Source: Stenotrophomonas maltophilia (lineage in GTDB: Bacteria > Pseudomonadota > Gammaproteobacteria > Xanthomonadales > Xanthomonadaceae). From it: DNA of 64,000 bases. The position numbers were made by a program, and so were the translations under genes. Where the stretch lies: the NCBI RefSeq assembly GCF_001676385.1, contig NZ_LYVJ01000011.1:124001-188000 (forward strand), written 5' to 3'. The notes below the pieces were generated by a model, which was given only the letters and a program-made list of their open reading frames with translations, did not search any database and was not told the DNA's origin. Shown here piece by piece: positions 57,576-64,000 of this stretch; the stretch's first letter is position 1, and each line of letters opens with the position of its first letter.

Positions 57576-58538
57576 TCAGGCCTGGCCTTCACCTTCCTTC
57601 GGTGGGTACTTCAGGCTCAGCACCACGGTGGTCGCGATGATCACCGCCACCACGCCCAGCGAGACCGGGGTCGGGATCTTGAACAGGTCGATGATCATCA
57701 TCTTGACGCCGATGAAGCCCAGCACCAGCGCCAGGCCGTACGGCAGCAGGTGGAAGCGGTCGGCCATGCCGGCCAGCAGGAAGAACATGGCGCGCAGGCC
57801 CAGTACCGCGAATACGTTGGACGTGAGCACGACAAACGGATCGGTGGTGATCGCGAAGATCGCCGGAATACTGTCCACCGCGAAGATCACGTCGGTGACC
57901 GCGATCAGGATCAGCACCGCGAACAGCGGAGTGAACCAGCGCACGCCGTCGCGCTTCACGCTCATGGCGTTGCCCTCATAGCCGGGCAGCAGGCGCAGGT
58001 GCCTGCGCATCCAGCGCAGCGCCGGGTTGGTCTCCAGATCCGGCTCCTGCCCGGCAGCGAACCACATCTTCCAGCCGGTGAACAGCAGGAACGCACCGAA
58101 CACGTAGAGCAGCCAATGGAACTGGCTGATCAGCACGCTACCGGCGAAGATCATGATCGTACGCAGCACGATCGCACCGAGGATGCCGATGATCAGCACC
58201 TTCTGGCGCTGCTCCTCCGGCACCGCGAAGTAGCTCATGATCATCAGGAAGACAAAGATGTTGTCGACTGCCAGCGCCTTCTCGACCAGGTAGCCGGTCA
58301 GGAACTCGAGGCCGACCTTGTTGGCTACGACCTGGCCGGCGGTCTCATTCAGGTAGTACCAGAGGCCCGCGTTGAACAGCAGGGCCAGCGCGACCCAGCC
58401 GATGGACCACCACAGGGCCTCCTTGAAGGTGACCTTGTGCGGTCCGCCATGGCGCATCAACACGAGGTCGACCAGCAGTGCGATGACCACCACCGCTGCG
58501 AAGCCGCCCCACAACCACACGTTACCGATCGTCTGCAT
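57576..58538 (-). CDS. TerC/Alx-family integral membrane protein (probable manganese exporter)
   Basis: A 320-residue TerC-family protein with about eight transmembrane segments. Conserved motifs include AVDNIFVFLMIMSYFAVPEEQRQKVLIIGILGAIVLRTIMIFAG and FAVDSIPAIFAITTDPFVVLTSNVFAVLGLRAMFFLLAG, with the acidic residues of the transport core. Alx and related proteins export manganese. The start at 58538 begins MQTIGNVWLWGGFAA. A yybP-ykoY-like riboswitch occupies the leader upstream, which strongly supports a manganese role. It ends PPKEGEGQA. Confidence 0.92.
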   Translation of the reverse strand: MQTIGNVWLWGGFAAVVVIALLVDLVLMRHGGPHKVTFKEALWWSIGWVALALLFNAGLWYYLNETAGQVVANKVGLEFLTGYLVEKALAVDNIFVFLMIMSYFAVPEEQRQKVLIIGILGAIVLRTIMIFAGSVLISQFHWLLYVFGAFLLFTGWKMWFAAGQEPDLETNPALRWMRRHLRLLPGYEGNAMSVKRDGVRWFTPLFAVLILIAVTDVIFAVDSIPAIFAITTDPFVVLTSNVFAVLGLRAMFFLLAGMADRFHLLPYGLALVLGFIGVKMMIIDLFKIPTPVSLGVVAVIIATTVVLSLKYPPKEGEGQA

Positions 58539-58611
58539 TGGGAATGTCCGTTGGAAAGATGAATGCCAGGCCGGACGGCGAGGATCTGCAACGGAGGACC
58601 GGGAGGGGGAT

Positions 58612-58742
58612 CCAGGGACAGAGCTTCGCCAGTACGGCGAAGGTCTCGCTCGCAGTTCCAGTCGGCTGGAACTGCCGTTGCACCGGAGCCTGCGGGCTCG
58701 AAATGACGGCGACAACGTCTGGGAGCTACTCCCCTTCTGGGG
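58612..58742 (-). promoter_or_regulatory. yybP-ykoY-type (manganese) riboswitch in the alx/terC leader
   Basis: On the minus strand the leader reads AAGGGGAGTAGCTCCCAG (about 58736-58719), the conserved GGGGAGTAGC opening of the yybP-ykoY class, then a variable arm. It closes with GAGCGAGACCTTCGCC and the facing GGCGAAG (58655-58620), which matches the alx leader of enterobacteria. It lies about 80 bp before the start codon of a TerC/Alx gene, its normal target. Confidence 0.85.
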
Positions 58743-58789
58743 CCGATTCTGCGGCCTGGCCGGGCCGCCGTCAAATGGGGCGGCCAGTC

Positions 58790-58893
58790 GGGGTCAGATC
58801 CCCGCAGGGGCTCTGACCCCGACCAGCGTGCCAACCAAGGTTGGCATCTACCAAGGCGGAATGGGGTCGGAGCCCCGTTGGGGATCCGACCCC
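58790..58893. repeat. Composite repeat block between alx/terC and rlmI
   Basis: Three hairpins in tandem: GGGGTCAGATCCCCGCAGGGG...CTGACCCC (58790-58820), GTGCCAACCAAGGTTGGCATCTACC (58828-58852) and GGGGTCGGAGCCCC...GGGGATCCGACCCC (58863-58893). The first and third belong to the same family as 35391; the middle is the SMAG-like variant of 56580. Confidence 0.65.
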
Positions 58894-58904
58894 GGCGCGC
58901 GGTT

Positions 58905-58910
58905 TACAAT
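58905..58910 (+). promoter_or_regulatory. -10 box TACAAT of a probable leaderless transcript
   Basis: TACAAT ends 6 nt before the ATG at 58917, with no Shine-Dalgarno, the same geometry as before 17238. Confidence 0.5.
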
Positions 58911-58916
58911 AGCTGG

Positions 58917-60086
58917 ATGAATACCCCCCTCCCCGTTGTCCGCCTCAAGAATGCGTGGCGTTCCAGCCACCCGTGGATCTTCCAGAAACTGGTCGAGAAA
59001 CCGACCGTCCGGCCCAAGCCCGGTTCCATCGTCGACGTGGTCGGCATCGATGGCGAGTTCATTGGCCGCGGGTTCTACAACGGGCACTCGCGCATCGCCG
59101 TGCGCATCCTCGAAACCGACCAGAACGTGCCGGTCGATGCCGGCTGGTTCTCGCGCAAGATCGCCCAGGCGGTGTCGCTGCGCCGTGAGGTGCTGAAGCT
59201 CGATGCAGTCTCCGATGCCTGGCGCGTGGTGCACAGCGAGGGCGACGGCCTGTCCGGCCTGGTGGTCGATCGTTATGGCGACCTGGTGGTGGTCGAGTTC
59301 TTCGCCGCCGGCATGTTCCGCCACCGTGAGTGGATCTATGACGCGCTGCGCGAGCAGTTCCCGGGCTGCCGCTTCCACAGCTTCGCCGACGAGCACGTGC
59401 AGAAGCAGGAGAGCTTCGACTTCCATGGCAACACCACCACCGAAGCGGCGGTGATCACCGAGTACGGCATCAAGTTCCGCGCCGACCCGGCGGGTGCGCA
59501 CAAGACCGGCTTCTTCGCCGACCAGCGCGAGAACCGCGAGTGGCTGAGCCGGCAGGTGGAAGGCAAGAGCGTGCTGGACCTGTGCTGCAACACCGGTGGC
59601 TTCGCCGTGTACGCAGCGGCGCGTGGCGCCTCTGAAGTGGTCGGCATCGACATCGATGAAGACGTCATCCAGATCGCCAAGGGCAATTCGCGCCTGAACA
59701 ACGTGCGTCCGAAGTTCGTCCAGTCCGACATCTTCCCGTGGCTGCGCGATGCCGCCAATCGCGGCGAGCAGTACGACGTGGTGATCCTGGATCCGGCGAA
59801 GATGACCCGCGACCGCGACCAGGTCATCACCGCGCTGAAGAAGTACCTGGACATGAACAAGCTGGCCCTGGGCGTGGTCAAGCCTGGTGGCCTGTTCGCC
59901 ACGTTCTCCTGCACCGGCCTGGTGGCCGAGGACCAGTTCCTCGACATGCTGCGCCGCGCAGCCTATTTCTCCGGCCGCACGATCCAGATCCTGAAGGTCG
60001 CTGGCGCGGGGCCGGACCATCCGTTCATGGCCCACGTGCAGGAATCGCGTTACCTGAAGGCCGTGTTCTGCCGCGTGGTCGACTGA
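58917..60086 (+). CDS. rlmI: Class I SAM-dependent rRNA methyltransferase, RlmI-like
   Basis: A 389-residue enzyme of the RlmI/YccW family, which methylates C5 of a cytosine in 23S rRNA. An N-terminal PUA-like domain (about 1-75; LKNAWRSSHPWIFQKLV) precedes the methyltransferase fold (VLDLCCNTGGFAVYAAARGA for SAM; VVILDPAKMTRDRDQV; FATFSCTGLV with the catalytic Cys). The ATG at 58917 follows a TACAAT box by 6 nt. The assignment of the exact RNA position rests on family knowledge. Confidence 0.9.
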   Translation: MNTPLPVVRLKNAWRSSHPWIFQKLVEKPTVRPKPGSIVDVVGIDGEFIGRGFYNGHSRIAVRILETDQNVPVDAGWFSRKIAQAVSLRREVLKLDAVSDAWRVVHSEGDGLSGLVVDRYGDLVVVEFFAAGMFRHREWIYDALREQFPGCRFHSFADEHVQKQESFDFHGNTTTEAAVITEYGIKFRADPAGAHKTGFFADQRENREWLSRQVEGKSVLDLCCNTGGFAVYAAARGASEVVGIDIDEDVIQIAKGNSRLNNVRPKFVQSDIFPWLRDAANRGEQYDVVILDPAKMTRDRDQVITALKKYLDMNKLALGVVKPGGLFATFSCTGLVAEDQFLDMLRRAAYFSGRTIQILKVAGAGPDHPFMAHVQESRYLKAVFCRVVD

Positions 60087-60099
60087 CCCGTCTGTTGCT

Positions 60100-60127
60100 G
60101 TAGAGCTGAGCCCACGCTCGGCTCTAC
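60100..60127. repeat. Single SMAG-type hairpin
   Basis: GTAGAGCTGAGCCCACGCTCGGCTCTAC, complete with GTAG and CTAC ends. Confidence 0.7.
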
Positions 60128-60182
60128 AAATTGGCCGGCCGCAGCGCTATGGTCGGGCTCTTCCCATTCGCGGTGAGAGCCC

Positions 60183-61418
60183 ATGCCTTGGTTGCGCCAT
60201 CTGTCCGTCGTGCTCGCCCTGGCGCTGTGTGCGCCGCTGTCCGCTCACGCCATCGAGTTCAGTACGCAGGAACTGGCCCGCGCCAAGATCCTGCAGCAGC
60301 GCCTGGTCACTCTGGACAGCCATCTGGATACGCCGGCCAACTTCGGCCGAATCGGCTTCGATATCGAACAGCGCCACGACCGCAACGCGCTTTCGCAGGT
60401 CGACTACCCGCGCATGGTCGAAGGCGCGCTGGACGGTGGCTTCTGGGCGATCTACACCGATCAGGGCGACCGCAGCCCGGCCGCTCACCTGGCCGAACGT
60501 GACCACGGGTTGCAGCGACTGCTGGAGATCCGCGAAATGCTGGCCGCCAATCCCGAGCGTTTCGCGCTGGCATTGACCGCCGATGACGCGGCGCGGATCA
60601 AGGCCGCCGGCAAGCGCGTGGTCTACATCAGCATGGAAAACGCCAGCCCGCTGGTGGAAGACCCCAGCCTGCTCTCGTTCTACCACCGCGCCGGCCTGCG
60701 CCTGCTCAGCACCGTGCACTTCGCCAACAACGAGTTCGCCGATTCGGCCACCGACCCCAAGGGGGCGGAGTGGAAGGGCCTGAGCCCGGCCGGCAAGGAC
60801 CTGGTGCGGCAGGCGGTGAAGCTGGGCATCGTGATCGACCAGTCACATGCCTCGGACGCGGTGTTCGATGACCTGCTGGCAATGATGCCGGTGCCGTTCG
60901 TGCTCTCTCACAGCTCGGCCAAGGCGGTCTACGACCACCCGCGCAATCTGGATGACGCGCGCCTGCGCAAGCTGGCCAAGGCCGGCGGCGTGATCCAGGT
61001 GAACGCCTATGGCGGTTACCTGATCGACACGGCGAAGACGCCCGAGCGCAAGCAGGCCGAAGAAGCACTCAGCAAGCAGCTGGGCGGCTGGGAAGGGATG
61101 GGCATCGAGCAGGGCGTCGCGCTGCTGAAGGCCGAGCAGGCGCTGGACCACGAACACCCGGTGCGCCATGCCAGCCTGGACGACTTCTTCGCCCACTTCG
61201 AGCACATCCTAAAGGTGGTCGGCCCCGAGCACGTGGGCATCGGCCTTGACTGGGATGGCGGCGGTGGCTTGAGCGACCTGCCCGATGTCAGCCAGCTGCC
61301 GAAGATCACCGCGTGGCTGCTGCGCAAGGGTTACACCGAGCAGCAGATTGCCGGCATCTGGGGCGGCAACCTGCTGCGGGTGATGCGCCAGGCGCAGGAT
61401 TACGCCGCGGGCAAGTAG
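60183..61418 (+). CDS. Exported membrane dipeptidase, peptidase M19
   Basis: A 411-residue zinc dipeptidase of the renal-dipeptidase family. A signal peptide (residues 1-23, SAHA) is followed by TLDSHLDTPANFG (zinc ligands His47, Asp49), VIDQSHASDAV, VLSHSSAKAVYDHPRNL and GIGLDWDGGGGL near the end. Its stop codon TAG is the TAG of an adjoining SMAG GTAG end. It cleaves dipeptides in the periplasm. Confidence 0.9.
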   Translation: MPWLRHLSVVLALALCAPLSAHAIEFSTQELARAKILQQRLVTLDSHLDTPANFGRIGFDIEQRHDRNALSQVDYPRMVEGALDGGFWAIYTDQGDRSPAAHLAERDHGLQRLLEIREMLAANPERFALALTADDAARIKAAGKRVVYISMENASPLVEDPSLLSFYHRAGLRLLSTVHFANNEFADSATDPKGAEWKGLSPAGKDLVRQAVKLGIVIDQSHASDAVFDDLLAMMPVPFVLSHSSAKAVYDHPRNLDDARLRKLAKAGGVIQVNAYGGYLIDTAKTPERKQAEEALSKQLGGWEGMGIEQGVALLKAEQALDHEHPVRHASLDDFFAHFEHILKVVGPEHVGIGLDWDGGGGLSDLPDVSQLPKITAWLLRKGYTEQQIAGIWGGNLLRVMRQAQDYAAGK

Positions 61419-61480
61419 AGTCGAGCCATGCTCGACTGCTTCGACAGGCATCGCGTGAGTCGAGCATGGCTCGACTCTAC
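61415..61480. repeat. SMAG/REP-type hairpin pair, GTCGAGC variant
   Basis: GTAGAGTCGAGCCATGCTCGACTG and a facing AGTCGAGCATGGCTCGACTCTAC. The left GTAG provides the dipeptidase stop codon. Confidence 0.8.
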
Positions 61481-61512
61481 AAAGGGGCGCCGGGCCACGC
61501 CCGGCGGCGTCC

Positions 61513-62940
61513 TTACTTCGCGATCAGCGCGTGGCGGCGGCTGTACAGGAAATACAGCACCAGGCCTGCCACGTTCCACAGCAGGAAATACAGCTGGGTG
61601 GTGTGCGGCAGGCTGACGAACAGGTAGATGCAGCCCAGCGCGGCCAGCGGGCCGACCAGGAAGGCGAGCGGGGTACGGAAGGTGCGTTCGCGGTCCGGCT
61701 CGCGCAGGCGCAGCACCACCAGGCAGATACCCACGGCGGTGAACGCGGCCAGGGTACCGGCGTTGGCCAGCGCGGCAATCTCGTCCAGGCGGGCCACACC
61801 GGCCAGCGCCGACACCACCACCGCGGTGAACAGCGTGGTCGCCACCGGCGTGCCGGTGCGTGCGTTGACCTTGGACAGCCCACGCGGCAGCAGGCCGTCG
61901 CGGCTCATCACGAAGAAGATGCGGCTCTGGCCGTACAGGAAGGCCAGCAGCACGGTCGGCAGCGCGATGATCGCGATCACGCCGATCACCATTGCCGCGG
62001 TCGGATGACCCAGCTGGCGCATGATCAGCGCCAGCGGCTCGGCGCTGTGGCCGAATACCGCGTAGCTCATCGCACCCACGGCGGCCAGCGCCACCAGCAC
62101 GTAGACGATGGTGCAGCCGATCATCGAACCGATGATGCCGATCGACAGGTCGCGGCCGGGGTTCTTGGTTTCCTCGGCCGCGGTGGAAATCGCATCGAAG
62201 CCGTAGAAGGCGAAGAAGATGATGGCCGCCGCCGCCATCACGCCGTGCTCGACGCCATCAGGGCCCATCGACTTGGCGAAGCCGTAAGGCATGAACGGCT
62301 GCAGGTTGCTGCTGTCGAACGCGGGCAGCGCCACAGCCACGAAGATCGCCAGTGCGATCAGCTTGAACACCACCAGGATGGCGTTGAGGGTGGCGCTTTC
62401 CTTGGTGCCGGCCATCAGCATGCCGGCCACCAGCCAGGTGATCACGATGGCGGGCAGGTTGATCATGCCGCCTTCCACGTGTGGGCCGGCCGCCAGCCAG
62501 GCCGGCAGGTGCACGTTCCAGCCGAACTGGGTGTGGACCCATTCGAGGAAGCCGACGAAGTAGCCGGACCAGCCCACCGCCACCGTACTCACCACCAGCG
62601 AGTACTCCAGGATCAGGCTCCAGCCCACCACCCAGGCGAACACCTCGCCCAGTGCGCTGTAGCTGTAGGTATAGGCACTGCCTGCGGCCGGCATCATCGT
62701 CGACAGTTCGGCGTAGGACAGCGCCGCGCAGGCGCAGACCGCGCCGGCGATGGCGAATGAGATCAGCACGGCCGGGCCGGCCAGATTGGCACCCACGCCG
62801 ATCAGCGTGTAGATGCCGGTACCGACAATGGCTCCGATGCCCAGCGCGATCAGGTGTGGCCAGCTGAGCGTTGGGATCAGGCGCCTGCCGGCTTCGTGGG
62901 TGGTGACGGAATCTAGGGACTTGCGCCGGAACAGGGACAT
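61513..62940 (-). CDS. Amino-acid permease, APC superfamily (CAT-type)
   Basis: A 475-residue, 12-helix transporter. Helix 1 has IALGIGAIVGTGIYTLIGVGANLAGPAVLISF, helix 6-7 region has FAFYGFDAISTAAEETKNPGRDLSIGIIGSM, and the end is LYFLLWNVAGLVLYFLYSRRHALIAK. These match YhdG/CAT family permeases for basic or broad amino acids. The start at 62940 begins MSLFRRKSLDSVTTHE; the longer frame is rejected. Confidence 0.92.
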   Translation of the reverse strand: MSLFRRKSLDSVTTHEAGRRLIPTLSWPHLIALGIGAIVGTGIYTLIGVGANLAGPAVLISFAIAGAVCACAALSYAELSTMMPAAGSAYTYSYSALGEVFAWVVGWSLILEYSLVVSTVAVGWSGYFVGFLEWVHTQFGWNVHLPAWLAAGPHVEGGMINLPAIVITWLVAGMLMAGTKESATLNAILVVFKLIALAIFVAVALPAFDSSNLQPFMPYGFAKSMGPDGVEHGVMAAAAIIFFAFYGFDAISTAAEETKNPGRDLSIGIIGSMIGCTIVYVLVALAAVGAMSYAVFGHSAEPLALIMRQLGHPTAAMVIGVIAIIALPTVLLAFLYGQSRIFFVMSRDGLLPRGLSKVNARTGTPVATTLFTAVVVSALAGVARLDEIAALANAGTLAAFTAVGICLVVLRLREPDRERTFRTPLAFLVGPLAALGCIYLFVSLPHTTQLYFLLWNVAGLVLYFLYSRRHALIAK

Positions 62941-63128
62941 GCAGGCCTCGGAAGGGGGCTGGGAACGACAAGCTCCCGAGTGTGAACGAATGCGCCGCAG
63001 CATTACCACTGATGGCGGTCATGCAAGGGTCGAACGCGACACCGATGACGCCTGTACGCCACCGTTTGCGCCGAAATCAGCACAATTTCAGGCAAAAATC
63101 GAATTTGTCCGAGTGCCGGTCGGCCGCC

Positions 63129-63758
63129 TCAGCCATTGAGCCCCAACCGGATGCCGAACCCCACCAGGAACAGGCCGGCCACGCGGCGCAGCGCATCGCT
63201 GATCCGCGGGTGCTGGATCAGCCGGCGCCGGGCCAGGTTGCCCACGCCGATCAGCAGCGAGCAGTAGGCGATGCTGACCACCAGGATGATGCCGGCGAGC
63301 GCTGCGAAGGTGGCAATGCCCTGGTGCGCCTTCGGGTCGATGAACAGCGGCAGGAAGGCCATGTAGAACAGGATTGCCTTCGGGTTGAGCAGGCTGACCA
63401 GGATCGCCTGCTGGAAGTAGCGGCCGGGCTGCATGCGGATCGGGCCGGCGTCACCGCCCTCGTGCTTCGGTGTGCGCAGCAGGTTGATGCCGACCCACAC
63501 CAGGTAGGCGGCGCCCAGGTATTGCACGGCGTGGAATACCAGCGGGTTGGCTTTGAGCAGCGCGGCCACGCCGGCCAGCGCCAGCCACATCAGGATCTGG
63601 TCGCCGACCAGCAGGCCGGCCAGCGCGGTATAGCCACCGCGCACGCCCCCGCGTCCGGTGGCGGTCAGCAGAGTGAACGTGCCGGGACCGGGCAGCGCGA
63701 GAAACACCAGCACGGCGACCAGAAACGTCCACAGGTCCTGGATGCCCATCCACGGCAT
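63129..63758 (-). CDS. LysE/RhtB-family amino-acid exporter
   Basis: A 209-residue membrane protein with six hydrophobic segments and the family start LWTFLVAVLVFLALPGPGTFTLLTATGRGGVRGGYTALAGLLVGD. The segment QAILVSLLNPKAILFYMAFLPLFID is diagnostic. It exports amino acids such as homoserine, threonine or leucine; the specific substrate is unknown. The next gene on the same strand, 16 nt upstream, is a LysR-type regulator. Confidence 0.9.
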   Translation of the reverse strand: MPWMGIQDLWTFLVAVLVFLALPGPGTFTLLTATGRGGVRGGYTALAGLLVGDQILMWLALAGVAALLKANPLVFHAVQYLGAAYLVWVGINLLRTPKHEGGDAGPIRMQPGRYFQQAILVSLLNPKAILFYMAFLPLFIDPKAHQGIATFAALAGIILVVSIAYCSLLIGVGNLARRRLIQHPRISDALRRVAGLFLVGFGIRLGLNG

Positions 63759-63773
63759 GGCGATGCGCTCCTG

Positions 63774-64000
63774 TTATTCGGGGCGGCCATTGTCGGCCAG
63801 CGCCCCGGTTGGCGACAGAGGGCGGCCGGGGCCGACCGGCATGCCGGACAGCAGCGGTTGCAGGTGCTGGCGCAGTTGCGCATGCAGTTGCCGCACCGCC
63901 GGCGAGAACTGCTTGCGGTGCGGGCACACCAGCTGCAGTGGAATGCTGCTGCCGACGCCGTCGAGCAGCAGCTGCAGGCGACCGGCCCGCACGTCCTCGC
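63774..64000 (-). CDS. LysR-type transcriptional regulator, C-terminal end (partial)
   Basis: The last 74 or so codons of a leftward gene entering at the window edge. DVRAGRLQLLLDGVGSSIPLQLVCPHRKQFSPAVRQLHAQLRQHLQPLL is the C-terminal part of a LysR effector domain (the VCPHRKQFSPAVR segment is common to the family). It ends 16 nt before the LysE-type exporter gene. Co-transcription rather than divergence is slightly unusual for a LysR and its target. Confidence 0.8.
   Translation of the reverse strand, partial: EDVRAGRLQLLLDGVGSSIPLQLVCPHRKQFSPAVRQLHAQLRQHLQPLLSGMPVGPGRPLSPTGALADNGRPE

Overview
The window looks like a piece of a Stenotrophomonas chromosome (S. maltophilia complex or a close relative) lying across the replication origin region. 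Three things point there: uniformly GC-rich, codon-biased genes; many GTAG-type hairpin repeats resembling the SMAG/REP elements of S. maltophilia; and the origin gene block gyrB-recF-dnaN-dnaA / rpmH-rnpA-yidC followed by mnmE. Leftward genes from dnaA and rightward genes from rpmH diverge at about 48.55-48.79 kb. DnaA-box-like sequences lie on both sides of dnaA and between dnaN and recF, and five parS-like sites cluster at 43.8-45.8 kb.

Layout. 0-12.3 kb is a carbohydrate (probably uronate) use locus: a hydratase-like enzyme (cut by the window edge), two esterases, a cupin dioxygenase, a very large secreted LamG-type protein, a TonB-dependent receptor, and a KDG kinase plus KDPG aldolase. 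A shared operator-like motif, TGACACCG, links its promoters. 12.3-17.1 kb holds a sigma-54 activator divergent from an aldehyde/alcohol dehydrogenase pair with a recognisable -24/-12 promoter. 17.6-21.1 kb is a LigD/Ku end-joining pair. 21.2-27.7 kb holds small conserved genes, a second TonB-dependent receptor, an aromatic aminotransferase, fructose-1,6-bisphosphatase and a 2-oxoglutarate/Fe(II) oxygenase.

27.7-31.6 kb is an AT-richer accessory island. It contains two partial copies of the 3' end of the oxygenase gene, small membrane-protein genes (two of them paralogous), an eroded effector-like reading frame, and an N-terminally truncated RHS tip. The RHS tip carries a C-terminal HExxH metallopeptidase-like domain and overlaps the gene of a secreted protein, its candidate immunity factor. 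This is the best candidate for an undescribed toxin-immunity system.

31.6-43.7 kb, all leftward, holds a radical SAM protein, pdxJ, a cardiolipin synthase, the tonB-exbB-exbD-exbD energy-transduction operon (partner for both receptors), a TPR protein, an M48 lipoprotein protease, a CPBP protease and gyrB. 43.7-51.2 kb is the replication/ribosome/membrane-insertion core. 51.3-54.0 kb encodes an unusual lipoprotein joining a NodB polysaccharide deacetylase, a metacaspase-like C14 domain and TPRs. 54-64 kb holds mnmE, a glycerophosphodiesterase, a rhomboid protease, a TerC/Alx protein behind a probable yybP-ykoY manganese riboswitch, an RlmI-type rRNA methyltransferase, an M19 dipeptidase, an amino-acid permease, a LysE-type exporter and the end of a LysR regulator.

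All calls rest on reading the sequence and translations. No database search was run.
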